Assembly: GCA_015350385.1 (NCBI GenBank)
Contig: WNKI01000005.1
Span: forward strand, 146,342-210,341
Length of the DNA stretch: 64,000 nt
Direction of reading: 5' to 3'
From: Aculops lycopersici
Lineage: Eukaryota > Arthropoda > Arachnida > Trombidiformes > Eriophyidae
Part shown: positions 38,820 to 50,179 of the stretch, piece by piece
How positions within the stretch are numbered: the stretch's first letter is position 1
Layout of the letters: each line of letters begins with the position of its first letter
Notes under the pieces: generated by a model
The model's database searches: none
Seen by the model: only the letters and a program-made list of their open reading frames with translations
Told to the model about the DNA's origin: nothing
Made by a program: the position numbers and the translations under genes

Positions 38820-41786
38820 ATGAAATTGCGCAGGAGCAAACGAGTCGGTTGCGTAATTGCAATCCCCACAGCCACCACCACCTTAACCACCGCTACCTCA
38901 AATGCAAATGAGAACCCCAATGGCCAGCACCAAAAGTTGGCCGCTTCCGGTGACAGTTGCCCGCTTGGCGGCTCGTATGACGGCGACGGCGGCCTAGGCA
39001 GAAGCAACGGTAACGGCGCCAGTGGTTGCGGTGGCATTAGTAGTCTTCAGTTGCAAGCAAGAGATAAATTAAGGAGAGAGGATGAAGTGGTTGTTGTGTC
39101 TCGCACTTCGCTTGCCAACCGCGAGGAAGACAATCATAAAACTGAACAGCAGCAGCAGCATCAAAGAGCAAGGCAAAATTTTACCCAATTAGAAGTCATG
39201 AAGTGCAACACTAGAAGCAATAGTGGCGGCGGCCGGAAGGTGGAACAAGAGCAAGAGAGTGTGCCAAGAGCGGCAGCAGCAAGTGGTTGTGTCAGCTCGT
39301 CAACATGCGAAAGTTTAGAAACGAATGGGAGGGGTTCGTCTCACGTTAAGTCGGCAGTATTTGCAAAAAGACTCAAGGTAAGCAAGAATTGCAACCTCAA
39401 CAATTCGGCTCCGGAGACACCTGGTGGCGCGGACCAAGAGGAGGATGCTAAATTAGCCATAGAAAACGAACTAACTCACGAGGCTGACATTAGAGAAGCG
39501 CAAGGCCAGCTTCAATCACAAGTCAACAATAGCAACAACAACAATAGCAAGAGCACTAGCAACAATGAACAAATTGACGAACCGGAAGACGAGTTCAGCG
39601 AGCGCTCGCTGATGCTCATGATGTCGAGTAGCACCAAGTCGCTTATGAGCGAACTCCAACGGGCTGAAGAGCATCTCATATGCACCAACTCAAATTCAAG
39701 CGAAACCAACAGCTCGGCGGCGAACCAACACTCCTCTCATGCAACAGGAGCGGGTAGTGGCGGCGGCGGAAGTGGAAGCGGAGGCGGCTCTAGGCGGCGG
39801 AAGTCTATGCTCAATGCGCGAGATAGAAACTTGCGGAGGTTGGAGAGCAATGAGCGCGAGCGAATGAGAATGCACAGTTTGAATGATGCATTCCAGGCGC
39901 TTCGCGAGGTGATTCCTCATATCAGTATGGAGCGAAAGTTGTCCAAGATTGAAACTCTAACGTTGGCCAAGAATTACATCAACGCACTGACGAGTATAGT
40001 TATGCGACTGAAGTCTCACAACCAAGTCCCTTCGAGTAAGTTGACAAACCACACCAAGTTCCAGGGGCTCCCCTCCTCGCTGGCCATCTCAACATCATCG
40101 CCGGCCTCCTCCTCGGTGTCGCCCTCGTCGCTATCCACTAACTCCTCCAGTGGCTCCACTCAACAGCCCGTCGAAGTTGCAGGCGGCACAATGGCGAGGC
40201 GGCGCAGGGATGAGTGCAATAACACAAGCAACAGCACTCTAGTTACCACAACCACAAGCGGAACCACCTGTGTGATCGAGGACACGAGTGGGTCAACGAA
40301 GACACTGCTGGCACTTGGAGGTATCAAAGTGCAAGATTCAAACTCGAGTAGCAGTGGCGAGGCGCCGAGCGACCGAATGGTTTTGCTGATTGGCAAGCCG
40401 CCGCCGCCGCCGCCGCCGCCACAACTTGTTGCTAAAACTGTGTCAGTTGATCAAAGTGCCAATTTGGAGTCGACGAGTAGCAATCAAAATAATACTTCAG
40501 TTTATGCAACAACAGTAACAGCGAAAGCAACAACATCAACGACACCAACCCCCATGAACAGTGCCCATAGCGAGCCTCAGTACCCAGGTCAACAGCATTC
40601 CCATTATACTCAACGGCCACAGCCTTCAGTTGGCGAGTCGCTGGCCAGAGCAGAGTCGTTGCGTCAACATTCGGGTGCGCAGATAGTTTGCAATCAGCAC
40701 ACCTATGTGCCTCGAAGTAGTCAGGTGGCTGCACAGCGAGACAATTCAAACAATTCCACCATTCTGTTTATAAGAACCAATTCTGAATCGCTACAGCAAC
40801 AACAACAGCAGCCTCTCCTTCATCAGCCTCAAACTATGAGCATGACAAACAATCAGCGCCAACTGGTATCATCAAACTCATCAATTATGGCGAGCAGCAC
40901 CGAGCGAGCAAACGCCGATTTGGACGCAGGAGCCACTGCAAGTTTGGTTTCGGACATCATGGAAATGGACGAGGATGAGACAGGCGCTCTGACCGTGGAT
41001 CAGACTCTAATCGATCTCAAGGACTCTTGCGATGACTTGAATTCGGCAATTATTAGCAATGGCCGCTTGGCCCACAATCACCAACCACAAACTCATCACT
41101 GCCAACACCACCACCCCCACCATCAACATCAACAACAACAACAACATCCGCAACAACCTGATCTCTTTGGTCAAAGCAACTGCGTCGCCGGCTACCAGGG
41201 ACATCATCAAGTACAATCACCGCAGAGCAACTACTACCTGTTGCCAACTCATTACTCCCAGCACTCGCACAATCATAACCCCCACTATACCCACCATCAC
41301 CATCAGTTGCCACAACCAACTGGCGGTGCTAGTAGCTCTAGTAGCAGCCAGTATGTGCCAACAGTTTTTCTATACCAGAACAATCACATTTATAACAATG
41401 GCCAACAGCAGCAGCAGCATGAGTCAAGCAACAGTATCGGCAACAACGCCGCCACAGCCATTGGAGGCCAACAACAAGACCAAAGCAACAGTAAAGTCGA
41501 TGGACCGTCGGAGTTGGGGCTGGGGCTGGAGAAAACTTGCAACTCAAATGAGCAGCAAGCCGATGCAGGTGACCAGCTGGATCATCATCGACAACAGGTG
41601 CCTACCGATACTGATAATGATGGTCAGCAATATGACAACTCACTAACTGGTGAGCACTTTACACCAATGTTACCCTCAATCGCCTATTTAGACAATCACA
41701 CTTATTCGCCAACCCAACAACAACAACAATCGCCTGTCGCTTTTGACGCTAATTCTTCCGTTGAAACACCCAAGCGAAGTGTCTAG
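38820..41786 (+). CDS. dimm: Dimmed / BHLHA15-type bHLH transcription factor, greatly enlarged
   Basis: 988-residue protein with a single bHLH domain at about 327-392: basic region ARDRNLRRLESNERERMRMH, helix 1 SLNDAFQALREVIPHI, loop SMERKLSK, helix 2 IETLTLAKNYINALTSIVM. This matches Drosophila Dimmed (vertebrate MIST1/BHLHA15) far better than Atonal, Neurogenin or Twist. Dimmed is the master regulator of large dense-core-vesicle peptidergic cells and binds E-boxes as a homodimer. The rest is low-complexity: Ser/Thr/Asn stretches, polyPro (about 523-532), His-rich and polyGln tracts, and an acidic segment near 720. Drosophila Dimmed is about 390 residues, so the flanks here are expanded. The gene is intronless. 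A single acceptor-like CAG directly precedes the ATG. Confidence 0.85.
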   Translation: MKLRRSKRVGCVIAIPTATTTLTTATSNANENPNGQHQKLAASGDSCPLGGSYDGDGGLGRSNGNGASGCGGISSLQLQARDKLRREDEVVVVSRTSLANREEDNHKTEQQQQHQRARQNFTQLEVMKCNTRSNSGGGRKVEQEQESVPRAAAASGCVSSSTCESLETNGRGSSHVKSAVFAKRLKVSKNCNLNNSAPETPGGADQEEDAKLAIENELTHEADIREAQGQLQSQVNNSNNNNSKSTSNNEQIDEPEDEFSERSLMLMMSSSTKSLMSELQRAEEHLICTNSNSSETNSSAANQHSSHATGAGSGGGGSGSGGGSRRRKSMLNARDRNLRRLESNERERMRMHSLNDAFQALREVIPHISMERKLSKIETLTLAKNYINALTSIVMRLKSHNQVPSSKLTNHTKFQGLPSSLAISTSSPASSSVSPSSLSTNSSSGSTQQPVEVAGGTMARRRRDECNNTSNSTLVTTTTSGTTCVIEDTSGSTKTLLALGGIKVQDSNSSSSGEAPSDRMVLLIGKPPPPPPPPQLVAKTVSVDQSANLESTSSNQNNTSVYATTVTAKATTSTTPTPMNSAHSEPQYPGQQHSHYTQRPQPSVGESLARAESLRQHSGAQIVCNQHTYVPRSSQVAAQRDNSNNSTILFIRTNSESLQQQQQQPLLHQPQTMSMTNNQRQLVSSNSSIMASSTERANADLDAGATASLVSDIMEMDEDETGALTVDQTLIDLKDSCDDLNSAIISNGRLAHNHQPQTHHCQHHHPHHQHQQQQQHPQQPDLFGQSNCVAGYQGHHQVQSPQSNYYLLPTHYSQHSHNHNPHYTHHHHQLPQPTGGASSSSSSQYVPTVFLYQNNHIYNNGQQQQQHESSNSIGNNAATAIGGQQQDQSNSKVDGPSELGLGLEKTCNSNEQQADAGDQLDHHRQQVPTDTDNDGQQYDNSLTGEHFTPMLPSIAYLDNHTYSPTQQQQQSPVAFDANSSVETPKRSV

Positions 41787-44140
41787 AAACCAAGGTCACG
41801 AATCGAGACGAATAGGTGAACTCAAACAAAAATTATAATCTAGTGCAATAATAATTAGTGCACAGACTAACAAACCATTGGCAAGAGTAATCTTCCAGCG
41901 AATATCTCATCATCAACTCTAACAATCTCCCATCTCAGCATCATCATTATAATGAAACCGCACGAACGAATCAATGCAACGCTATTACTTAACTTATATC
42001 AATATATCATATTATATTATATTATATTATAAGAATAATAATTTATAAGAACGAACAAATTTTCCAGGATATTAAGGGCTAAAGAGAGTCCCCAAACACA
42101 GACTCAACAGTTGGTTGGTCTACTCAGTGACGCTCTTGGTGGTTGGATGTCCAAAGAGTCTTGAAAACTGAGAGATGGCTCGCTGATTGTTAGGGTTCAG
42201 CGACAGGCACAATGATAAGATTGGAAACTCAAGTTTACGGGTTGGTTTCTTGGGCCTCTTGGGGGGCGTGGTCTTACTTCTTCATTAAATCAAAGATTTT
42301 GATGGTAGTGAGACGACGCCTGAGTCAAGCTAACCCGCGCCAGAGATTTTCACCCCCTCCCTTGAAGCGCTCGATTTGTGGTTTATAAATCACCAATCGA
42401 CCTTCTGAAATGCAAGATAACGAGACTTAGATAATAATAAATTATAACTCTATACGCAATTTCATAAAATCAATCTGAACCTAGCGACCAATCTGCTGCA
42501 CACACTTTTCAATTTTTACCTGTGGGAACAATTTGTTACCTGTAAGCTACAGGCGTTTGCACGAGTCTTTTGTCGAGTTACGTGACTAGGTTTAAGTGGA
42601 TATGATTGGCAGAGGCAGTCTTCAAATGGTTTCACTGTCGTGGTTACTTAACCTTTGTCGCCACCGTCGACAGCATCACAGAGGCAATGGCAATGCCGCA
42701 ACTTCCTAACATGTTCAAAAACATCTCGTCATGGACTCCTCAAAGTTTGCAAGCATTCACTCTTTTTTCTATGAAGGAAGAGATAAAATGAACGTCTATT
42801 ATCACAATGATAAGCGAGCAGTCATATTAGCGCCGATCAAGATGTTGGGATTTAATGAAGACTACAGTTATTTTCCATTCGCCTCGACGCGCCGCGGTCT
42901 CCACTCACAAATTCAGTCCCTCTTTCTGCATTATAAATTGCGAGACTAAGTGTATAGCTAGATTTGTGTCCCAAGACTCGAGCAAATCCAAGTCAACAAC
43001 AAGCACAGGACAGGTGAAATAGCAGAGAGATCGAAAAAAACTGATACCGGCGACAACCTGTTGCAGGTTAAAAAATAGCGAGCGAGCGAGAGTCGCGGCA
43101 GACGCAACAAGTGCACGTTTACAATTTCTCGTTGCAGTAGCAACAACAGCAGCAGCAGCGAGTCTCATTCGGCGAGTTAGACTAGCGAACAGACGGATTT
43201 GGAGGTTTGGCTTCGAGAGATAGCCGCACGCATAACCAGTTGCTTTCTTTTTGCTCGCTAGCTTGCGGGCTGAGTGCACTGACGAGCTGTGTTGCTTTTT
43301 TCCACATTGAAGTCACAGCCGCACGCGCGGCTGCTCGGAACTTCGAGGGACTAGCTGGCAGATTGCGTTGGGTTCGTATTGCGCACACTACCGCGGCGCG
43401 CGCAACAGCTGCTTTCTGCGTGCTACTCATTCGAAGAAGCTGACTCAATTTTCTTTCCGACTTGTGGAGCAGTCAGCTTTTGTGCGCTCACTCGCTCGCT
43501 CGGCGTTCCTTTTCGCCTTGCCAAGCGCATAGACAGGCGAGAACGACGTCGACTGTCTAGATCTCAGTGTCTGTCTTTAGTATGGTAGTAGTAATAGTCG
43601 TCGTCACCGTCATCATCAGAGTCATCGTCATCGTGGTTGTCGACGTCGTTACTGCTGTTGTTGTTGTTGTTGTTGTTGTCGTTTCATGTGCAAGCTCACG
43701 AGTGTAGCAGTGGTGCGTGTGCTCAAGTCAATGCCAGTGACGGCAGCAACGGCAGCGGCGCTGCTGGCAAGCTAGTTGCAACTCACAAGTCGACGACGAA
43801 CGCTGTTCGAGTCAGTGGACTTGCTGCGGCTGGTAGTGCTACCGCTTCTGCTGCACTCGACTCTCGCCTATCTCGTCGCCTTTTGCACTAACGAGCGACG
43901 ACGGCAGCGGCGGCTACGGCAGTAGGAGCAACAAGCAAAAGAGAAAAGAGTCGCCTCACGTTAGAGAGCTCGCGTCTCTCTCTCTCTCTTCCCCTTTAGT
44001 CCATCACACAAACAAAAGCCTACGTTATTATTACTAATATTATTAATATTACTATTATTATTGTTACCACATCATAATTATTATCACGCTCAACGAAGTT
44101 CTGTCGACTTTTCGTCGACGCCAACGACCTTGATTGCAAT
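41787..44140. other. 3' flank of the Dimmed-like gene and 5' region of the Gln-rich gene
   Basis: Contains an (ATTAT)n run (42009-42031), an AATAAA at 42436-42441 about 650 nt past the Dimmed stop, and triplet runs (TTG, TCA) at about 43580-43680. A leucine-rich frame through the TTG run has no ATG. The right part is probably the 5' UTR of the next gene. Confidence 0.4.
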
Positions 44141-46927
44141 ATGAGTGAGACAAATCAAGACCAAGAAGAGCAGCAAGACGAGCAACGAGGGCAAGACCAG
44201 CAACAACAACCACAAGATCATGAGCAAGAGCAAACGACTCTTGGTGGAAGTGGGAGCAGCAGTCGGCGGTCAGTAAGATCGGATACCTTAGGCAGCACAG
44301 GTAGCAGTCGGTCGAGTAGTTGCGATGAGCCCACCATCTCGGCACTATGCGGCTCAAACTCGTCGGGTTTCAGCTCATCGGTTAGCACTCTAGACGAGGC
44401 ACAAAATTCAGTGTCGACCGGTGGTTGCCTCTCAAAGGACGAGCAAGCAACATCGGTGGTCGTAGTAGAGGCAGCAGCAGTATCAGTGGGAGAAGAAGCA
44501 GTATCAATAAAGCAACCAACAACGCCAACCGACACCACAACAACCGCTACAACCACAACCACAACAAAACCTGCATCGCAAACAACAAACTCAGCGCAAC
44601 CCTTCGAATCCATCAAGGAAACTATAAGAAAGAATTCGCAAATACCAAATGCTCAAGTCATTCAACATATTAATAAATTAATCAGCCGAAACGAGGCAAT
44701 TGTAGAGAATTGGAATCATATTAGCATTAGATCTTACAATTCAAATCGTGAACAAAATTGCTCAACAACCCCGCAGCAGAATGCAAACAGAACTTTAAAT
44801 CAACTAACCACTCCAATGAGCTCAACAGATGATGGCCTCACCGTCAAGAGACTCTCTCATGGTAGTCTGTTATCTAGCGGCGTCACCACGCCTTCAATCG
44901 ATGCAACACTTTCGACGTCGGCAACTCACAGTGGCGGCGGCAGCAATGAGGGTGTCGGTGGTGATGGCAGCAAGTCTCCGATTGCAATGCAGATTGAGGC
45001 CACATCCTCGGGAGGCTCTGAACCACTGATACCCAGCGAGGTGGCTCCAGCAACAAGTGGCAGTGGCTCGCATTCCCTCCGAATTTCTAACAATAGACCC
45101 ACAAAACGTTGGTCGACTTCAGTGCTCGCCTCGCCCTCTTCCCTTATTATACCTGCCCACCATCAGCTGCCACCACACGGTGGCTCAAGCGGCACCAATT
45201 TGCACCATCACCATCACCAGTCACAGCACAACCACCATCAACATAACAACATCAATTTCCAACAGCAACACCAGCATCAAAATCACCTTAGCCCCATGGT
45301 AGGACCAGCAGCTAGTTCGGTCGCAAATTCGATGGCTGAATCCTCGTCGAGCCCATACTTAAGCTTCAACTCGCTCCTAGGCGCCAGTCTTACACAACCA
45401 ACCACACCCATTAACCACCGGCTGCGCGAGGTCGAGCGCAAGCGTTCATATAATTTGACCAAACATTATCCCTATATTCCAAACAATAATTGTTTCGCCT
45501 CCGGCGGGTTGATTGATGGAAGAGGCGGCAGTGCAACGACAACAAACGCAACAGGTAGCGGGTCCACGAGCTGGCAAAGCGGCAGCAATGATCCTCTAGA
45601 CTTCCAGAATAGATCCCATCCCGCAACTTCCAATTCGCCCACAAAACAGCGAGCATTTACCACAATTCATCCATTGTCCATTGTGAGCCAGTCAATCTCT
45701 CTCTCGGTGCCAAGCTCGCCGCGGACCCTGGTGACCACAGCCACCAATTTCAATAATACAACACCACAGGCCGACAGTGACTCCAATCACATGCACCATC
45801 CGCAGTGTCTCATGGCCTCCGGGAATGCGGCCATCAATAGAACCTCGCCAACCAGTAACCCCACGGCTACAACCGCAAATTGGCTCCAGTTGCAGGCAGC
45901 ACTGGCAGCGATGCAACAACAGCAGCAACAACAACAACAGCACCAGCATCACAACCACCTTCATTCCAACACCGAGCCACAACAGCAGTTGCAATTAGAG
46001 AGTGCCATTCAGAATCTATCGCTCAAGAAGAATAGTGAGACTCAAATGCCATACCAGCTTCAGTTGGCGGCTACGGTCCATCAACTTAATCAGCGGCAAG
46101 ACGTGGAGTCAAGTCAATTGGCGGCGGCGCTCGAGGCGCTCAGGTGCGACCAGCAGCATCAGCAACAGCAACAACACCAACAGGTACCCAATTTGGCGCA
46201 ACTGACTGAAATTTACAAACAGTTGCCGCCCCAAATGCTCACCGAGCTTCTGCTCAGCGGTCAGGATAATGTTTCATCCTCCTCGCAACCACCTGTAGTT
46301 GACTACCACCAGCTCCTCCACCCAAACTATCATCAGAATCTCACATCATCCCATCAGTTGGACGGTCAAACACAACAACAGCAACAAAATCTGCGGCACC
46401 AACAAACTTCGCCACACACCAACAACCACCTGCACCAGTTACCCCCTAACCTGAACCTTGACACCATAAACCTACATAGCCAGTCGCACCAAGGACACCT
46501 CTTAACTTCTGGCGCTGGCGCCGGAAGTGTCCTGGCGGACGAGCGACTTATGTTGGCTGCCCAGTTGGTAGAGAAGCAGCATCAACAACAGAGACTACTG
46601 CTGGCCAGTCAGCCTCAGCTGCTTGTTGGACACGATGCAGCAGCCACTGCCGCATCGTTATGCCAACAAAATCAACTCATGGAACAACAACTTTTGGAGC
46701 ACCTGAGATTACGTGGCCAATTGGCGGCCGCCAACCTGGAACTCCAGCAACTGAACAAAATTCCGTCGCACTCTGATGTGGTCTCGGCGGCAATTAATGC
46801 GGCCACAAATGGGACTTCTGGTCTAGGAGCAGGGGCGGGGGCAGCCTTAGTACCGGAAGCTAAAACATCGATAACTTCGTTGCCATTCAAGAAGAGAAAG
46901 ATCTCAGAACCAAATATGAGATATTAA
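44141..46927 (+). CDS. unrecognised Gln/His/Ser-rich protein, probably nuclear
   Basis: 928 residues starting MSETNQDQEEQQDEQRGQDQ. The sequence is dominated by low complexity: acidic/Gln N-terminus, Ser/Thr stretches, a poly-Thr run (about 130-145), His-rich and polyGln tracts. Less repetitive islands are SIKETIRKNSQIPNAQVIQH (about 163-182), REVERKRSYNLTKHYPYIPN (about 429-448), a Leu/Gln-rich helical region (about 640-870), and the C-terminal LPFKKRKISEPNMRY. The last contains a classical monopartite nuclear localisation signal (KKRK). No known DNA-binding or enzymatic domain is seen. The make-up suggests a transcriptional coregulator, but this is inference. An AATAAA at 47193-47198 probably ends the mRNA. 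Intronless. Confidence 0.75.
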   Translation: MSETNQDQEEQQDEQRGQDQQQQPQDHEQEQTTLGGSGSSSRRSVRSDTLGSTGSSRSSSCDEPTISALCGSNSSGFSSSVSTLDEAQNSVSTGGCLSKDEQATSVVVVEAAAVSVGEEAVSIKQPTTPTDTTTTATTTTTTKPASQTTNSAQPFESIKETIRKNSQIPNAQVIQHINKLISRNEAIVENWNHISIRSYNSNREQNCSTTPQQNANRTLNQLTTPMSSTDDGLTVKRLSHGSLLSSGVTTPSIDATLSTSATHSGGGSNEGVGGDGSKSPIAMQIEATSSGGSEPLIPSEVAPATSGSGSHSLRISNNRPTKRWSTSVLASPSSLIIPAHHQLPPHGGSSGTNLHHHHHQSQHNHHQHNNINFQQQHQHQNHLSPMVGPAASSVANSMAESSSSPYLSFNSLLGASLTQPTTPINHRLREVERKRSYNLTKHYPYIPNNNCFASGGLIDGRGGSATTTNATGSGSTSWQSGSNDPLDFQNRSHPATSNSPTKQRAFTTIHPLSIVSQSISLSVPSSPRTLVTTATNFNNTTPQADSDSNHMHHPQCLMASGNAAINRTSPTSNPTATTANWLQLQAALAAMQQQQQQQQQHQHHNHLHSNTEPQQQLQLESAIQNLSLKKNSETQMPYQLQLAATVHQLNQRQDVESSQLAAALEALRCDQQHQQQQQHQQVPNLAQLTEIYKQLPPQMLTELLLSGQDNVSSSSQPPVVDYHQLLHPNYHQNLTSSHQLDGQTQQQQQNLRHQQTSPHTNNHLHQLPPNLNLDTINLHSQSHQGHLLTSGAGAGSVLADERLMLAAQLVEKQHQQQRLLLASQPQLLVGHDAAATAASLCQQNQLMEQQLLEHLRLRGQLAAANLELQQLNKIPSHSDVVSAAINAATNGTSGLGAGAGAALVPEAKTSITSLPFKKRKISEPNMRY

Positions 46928-47540
46928 TTACTACAGCCATAATTAGGCGAGCTTTAGTTGAAATATTAGAATTATTAGTTACATTGCAACACAAGCGAAC
47001 GACCCAAACGATGGTTGAGCCAACTTAGACAGAGGGTAAAGAAAAAATTGTTTTCGCGAGCATATTTAGCAGCTATACTATTACAGAAAACTAACGATTG
47101 AATGAGACATAAATCAATTGGTGTATATATACACACCAAGATAAGCAGGATTAAAAACTTGTTTCGCATTTTCACCTTCGCAATCTGATTGAAATAAATT
47201 TTAATGCGTGTTTCTTTGCGGGGTACATGATTCATATTTGAGCTGAGGGACAAGCAATAATAGTAATATAATGATTGTGTAATAGTGACAATAATGATGC
47301 TCCTGTAGGTGGTTGCGTTAACGATGATGTTGATAATATATTTTTGTTTGTTTTTTGCTCAACTGATTAGTTAATTATCGTTCATCACTACCATTCTCGC
47401 CGCCACCACCTTTAGCGTACTACATGTTTTTGATTGATGTTGATATTGTTTGGCTTCTTCCCTCAGTTGCCAATAAACTAGAGCCTAAAGCAACTAGATG
47501 CACCTTAAGTGATGAAAATAATGATTTGCTCCTCCCGGGG
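46928..47540. other. 3' flanks of the Gln-rich gene and ODC (convergent)
   Basis: AT-rich sequence with AATAAA on the plus strand at 47193-47198. No gene is seen. No canonical minus-strand signal for ODC was noticed. Confidence 0.4.
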
Positions 47541-48752
47541 TCAGTTGGCCAAAGCTGGCAGATCGTCCAGTATGAACACAGTGGCCTTTTCAAATCCATT
47601 GAAGGTGGTGGCCACGCAACAAGTGTAGGCGCCCATGTTCTTGAAAACAACCCACTCGCCCACCTCAAGTTCGGGGAACTCAAAGTCGCGCCTGATACAA
47701 TCAATGGAATCGCAAGTTGGTCCCCACATGACGCTTTGGTATTGCTTCCGCTCTGCTCTAGTCCTCTCGTCGAGAAGCTGAGGCATTGGAGTTGCGTGCT
47801 CGTAGATGACATTGTTAAAGGCCCCATAAACTCCGTCGTTTAAATAGTACATATACCCATCGGTTCCGCGCTTCTCGTCAAATTGAACTCTCTTTGCAAT
47901 GACCATAGAGCATAGGGTCATACAGGAGGCCACATAGTAGCGACCGGGTTCCGCGATAATGTCCACATTGCAACCCACAGGGAAATAGATCTCTAGTGCC
48001 TTGTTAACCTTGGCGGCCAGCTCCTCGAAGGAGAACTTTGCTCGATCGTCACCTGGAAATCCGCCGCCAATGTCGAGCATGGTCATTGTGTGGCCAAGCT
48101 CGGCGCCCATGTCGAAGATAAGCTTGCACGAGGCAATGGAGTTGGTGTAAGCCTCGGGATCCTCGCAATCGGAACCATTGTGAAAGGAGACACCGACAAC
48201 GTTGAGCTCAAGTTGTTTGGCCAACTTCAACAGGTTGTAGCACTCGTCGAGGTCGGCGCCAAACTTGATGTTGAACTTGCACCTCGAGGTGCGATCGTCG
48301 CCCTTGATCCTGAGCACCAACTTGGCCTCCGGATGAAGCTGGGCAACCTTACGAAGCTCGAGCTCGTTGTCGAATGTCATCAGATCCACATGGACATCGC
48401 GCGCGTGCTTAATGAAAGATCTTGTCTTGCATGGATTGGCGTAGATGATCTTGGCCGGATCAGCTCCATAGCTCAACACTTGTTCAATCTCCTGCTTGCT
48501 GGCACAATCAAATCCTGTTCCCAGGGCAGCGAGGAATTTAACTATGTCGGGTAGGTTGTTGCACTTGACGGCATAATATGGGCGAACCCTTGGCAAAACC
48601 TGGATCCAGCGAATGTGTTTCTTGTAAATATCATACATGTCCGTCACATAGAATGATCTCTCCTGAATGTTTGAGGCAACTTTATCATTAATAACATCCT
48701 CGATGGTCGAGTGCTCGCTAGTAATGATCTTCTCCACTTTTGTGTCCACCAT
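47541..48752 (-). CDS. Odc1: ornithine decarboxylase
   Basis: 403-residue PLP enzyme that converts ornithine to putrescine, the first step of polyamine synthesis. It acts in the cytosol as a dimer with shared active sites. The PLP lysine is in YAVKCN (K63). The phosphate-binding DIGGGFPG (about 227-234), AEPGRYYV (about 267-274), WGPTCDSID with the catalytic Cys (C347, D348) and MGAYT (Y376) are all present, so it should be active and is not an antizyme inhibitor. The usual FHVGSGC motif reads FHNGSDC (H191, S194), an unusual double change. The protein ends soon after the barrel and lacks the vertebrate C-terminal destabilising tail, as in insect ODCs. Intronless. Confidence 0.95.
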   Translation of the reverse strand: MVDTKVEKIITSEHSTIEDVINDKVASNIQERSFYVTDMYDIYKKHIRWIQVLPRVRPYYAVKCNNLPDIVKFLAALGTGFDCASKQEIEQVLSYGADPAKIIYANPCKTRSFIKHARDVHVDLMTFDNELELRKVAQLHPEAKLVLRIKGDDRTSRCKFNIKFGADLDECYNLLKLAKQLELNVVGVSFHNGSDCEDPEAYTNSIASCKLIFDMGAELGHTMTMLDIGGGFPGDDRAKFSFEELAAKVNKALEIYFPVGCNVDIIAEPGRYYVASCMTLCSMVIAKRVQFDEKRGTDGYMYYLNDGVYGAFNNVIYEHATPMPQLLDERTRAERKQYQSVMWGPTCDSIDCIRRDFEFPELEVGEWVVFKNMGAYTCCVATTFNGFEKATVFILDDLPALAN

Positions 48753-50179
48753 TTTGTTGCCTTGTGGTATTTGGGTTATAATTTCAGTTAGTCCTTTTGA
48801 TTGATCAATTGATTGAAGTAACTTGATATTAATATCAATAGCAGGAGATGCTACCGGAATAGATCGTATTTATTCCAATTAAAATGGTGGTGCTGTCGTC
48901 GTCGATGTTGTTCTCCTCCAATTAGATGTTGTTCCTTGATGTTATTGTGTATTGCTAGTACAAATTTGATTTGGGTATTTTCCCAGCTGTTTGCTCGGAT
49001 TAATGTTGTTGTTGGTATTATTGTTTCTCTCGTCGCGCTTGCGTTCTTTTCCTTCAAGCCACGGCCACCGGTGGCGCTACTACTCCTATTGGTGTTGGTC
49101 TTATAGAACAGGGTGAAGTGTGTAGTTGATGTTGTTGTTGTTGTTGTGCTTTTGCTTGAGAACGGAAAGGAAGGCCCGAAATAGCTACCTGGTGAGAGGA
49201 GTTTAGGGGCCCCCGGGCGAATGTTAGGGTGGCTGTTTGGATTGGCGCGGAAATTTGACTAGCAAGTGGAGGTCCGGCGTGATCAAGTTACTGATCGCCG
49301 ACAGCAGTGGAGGCTGTTGGGTTCCCTTTGTGGACAGAATTTTAGATGATTGATTAAAACCGACTAAGGGTAAAAAGAATATAATAGTTCGATGCCTTTT
49401 GTCCTCAAGAGGCTTGTGGTTTTGTTAGCCCAGCCGCTTGAGAGACTTGGTGTAATTTGTTTAAGTTTTTTATGTTGATGTTGGTTAGATTGGCCAGCTT
49501 TATCCTGGTTGATGGGTCACTATCTTATTGAGTGTTGGTTTGTATGTGTGTGTGTGTGCGGTTGTGCTGATGATATTAATAATGATGATTATTATAATGG
49601 TGATATTAATATATGGTTGATGTTAGTGCTTGGAGCTCATATCGAATTGTGAGTACGTCGGCTTTCTGTCAGGAACCTAACTACCTAGCAGATCTAGTTT
49701 AAGTATCTTCAATGAGTGCTACTATGTAATGCTTTATCTCCTTGAGTGTGAGACTGGGCGAGTGAGTGAGTTAATATGTCGAAAGAATATTAGCTCAATT
49801 CAAATTGGTTAGGAATAGGATAGTTCAAATAATATATATCAATTTTGCTATATATTATGATAGTTATATTTTTCCCCTTCCCCTTTTGTACAATAAAATT
49901 TGGCAAGTCGGCGGCGTTGGTAACGCGGCGGCGCCGCGGCCGCTGCTCTCACTCACTCGCCCTGTGCGCTTCTCGATCCGTCGCTAGCTAGCTTAGGCCT
50001 GGTAGCGACTTGGCTAGCGCGACGCTGTAAGGCGACCGCTACTGTGGCTGCTGCGAAGGCGACTCGTACTCACCCGCTCGTCTAACACCGAACGCAAATG
50101 GGTAAAGTTCCTACACTAACTCAATGCGCGCGGCGCTAGGCCACCGAATGGCTGACTCGCTCGTTGCTCACACTCGCAC

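Noticed and set aside
43637..43891. Leucine-rich frame that mimics a signal peptide
   Set aside because: The leucines come from a TTG triplet run and there is no in-frame ATG between the upstream stop and the run.
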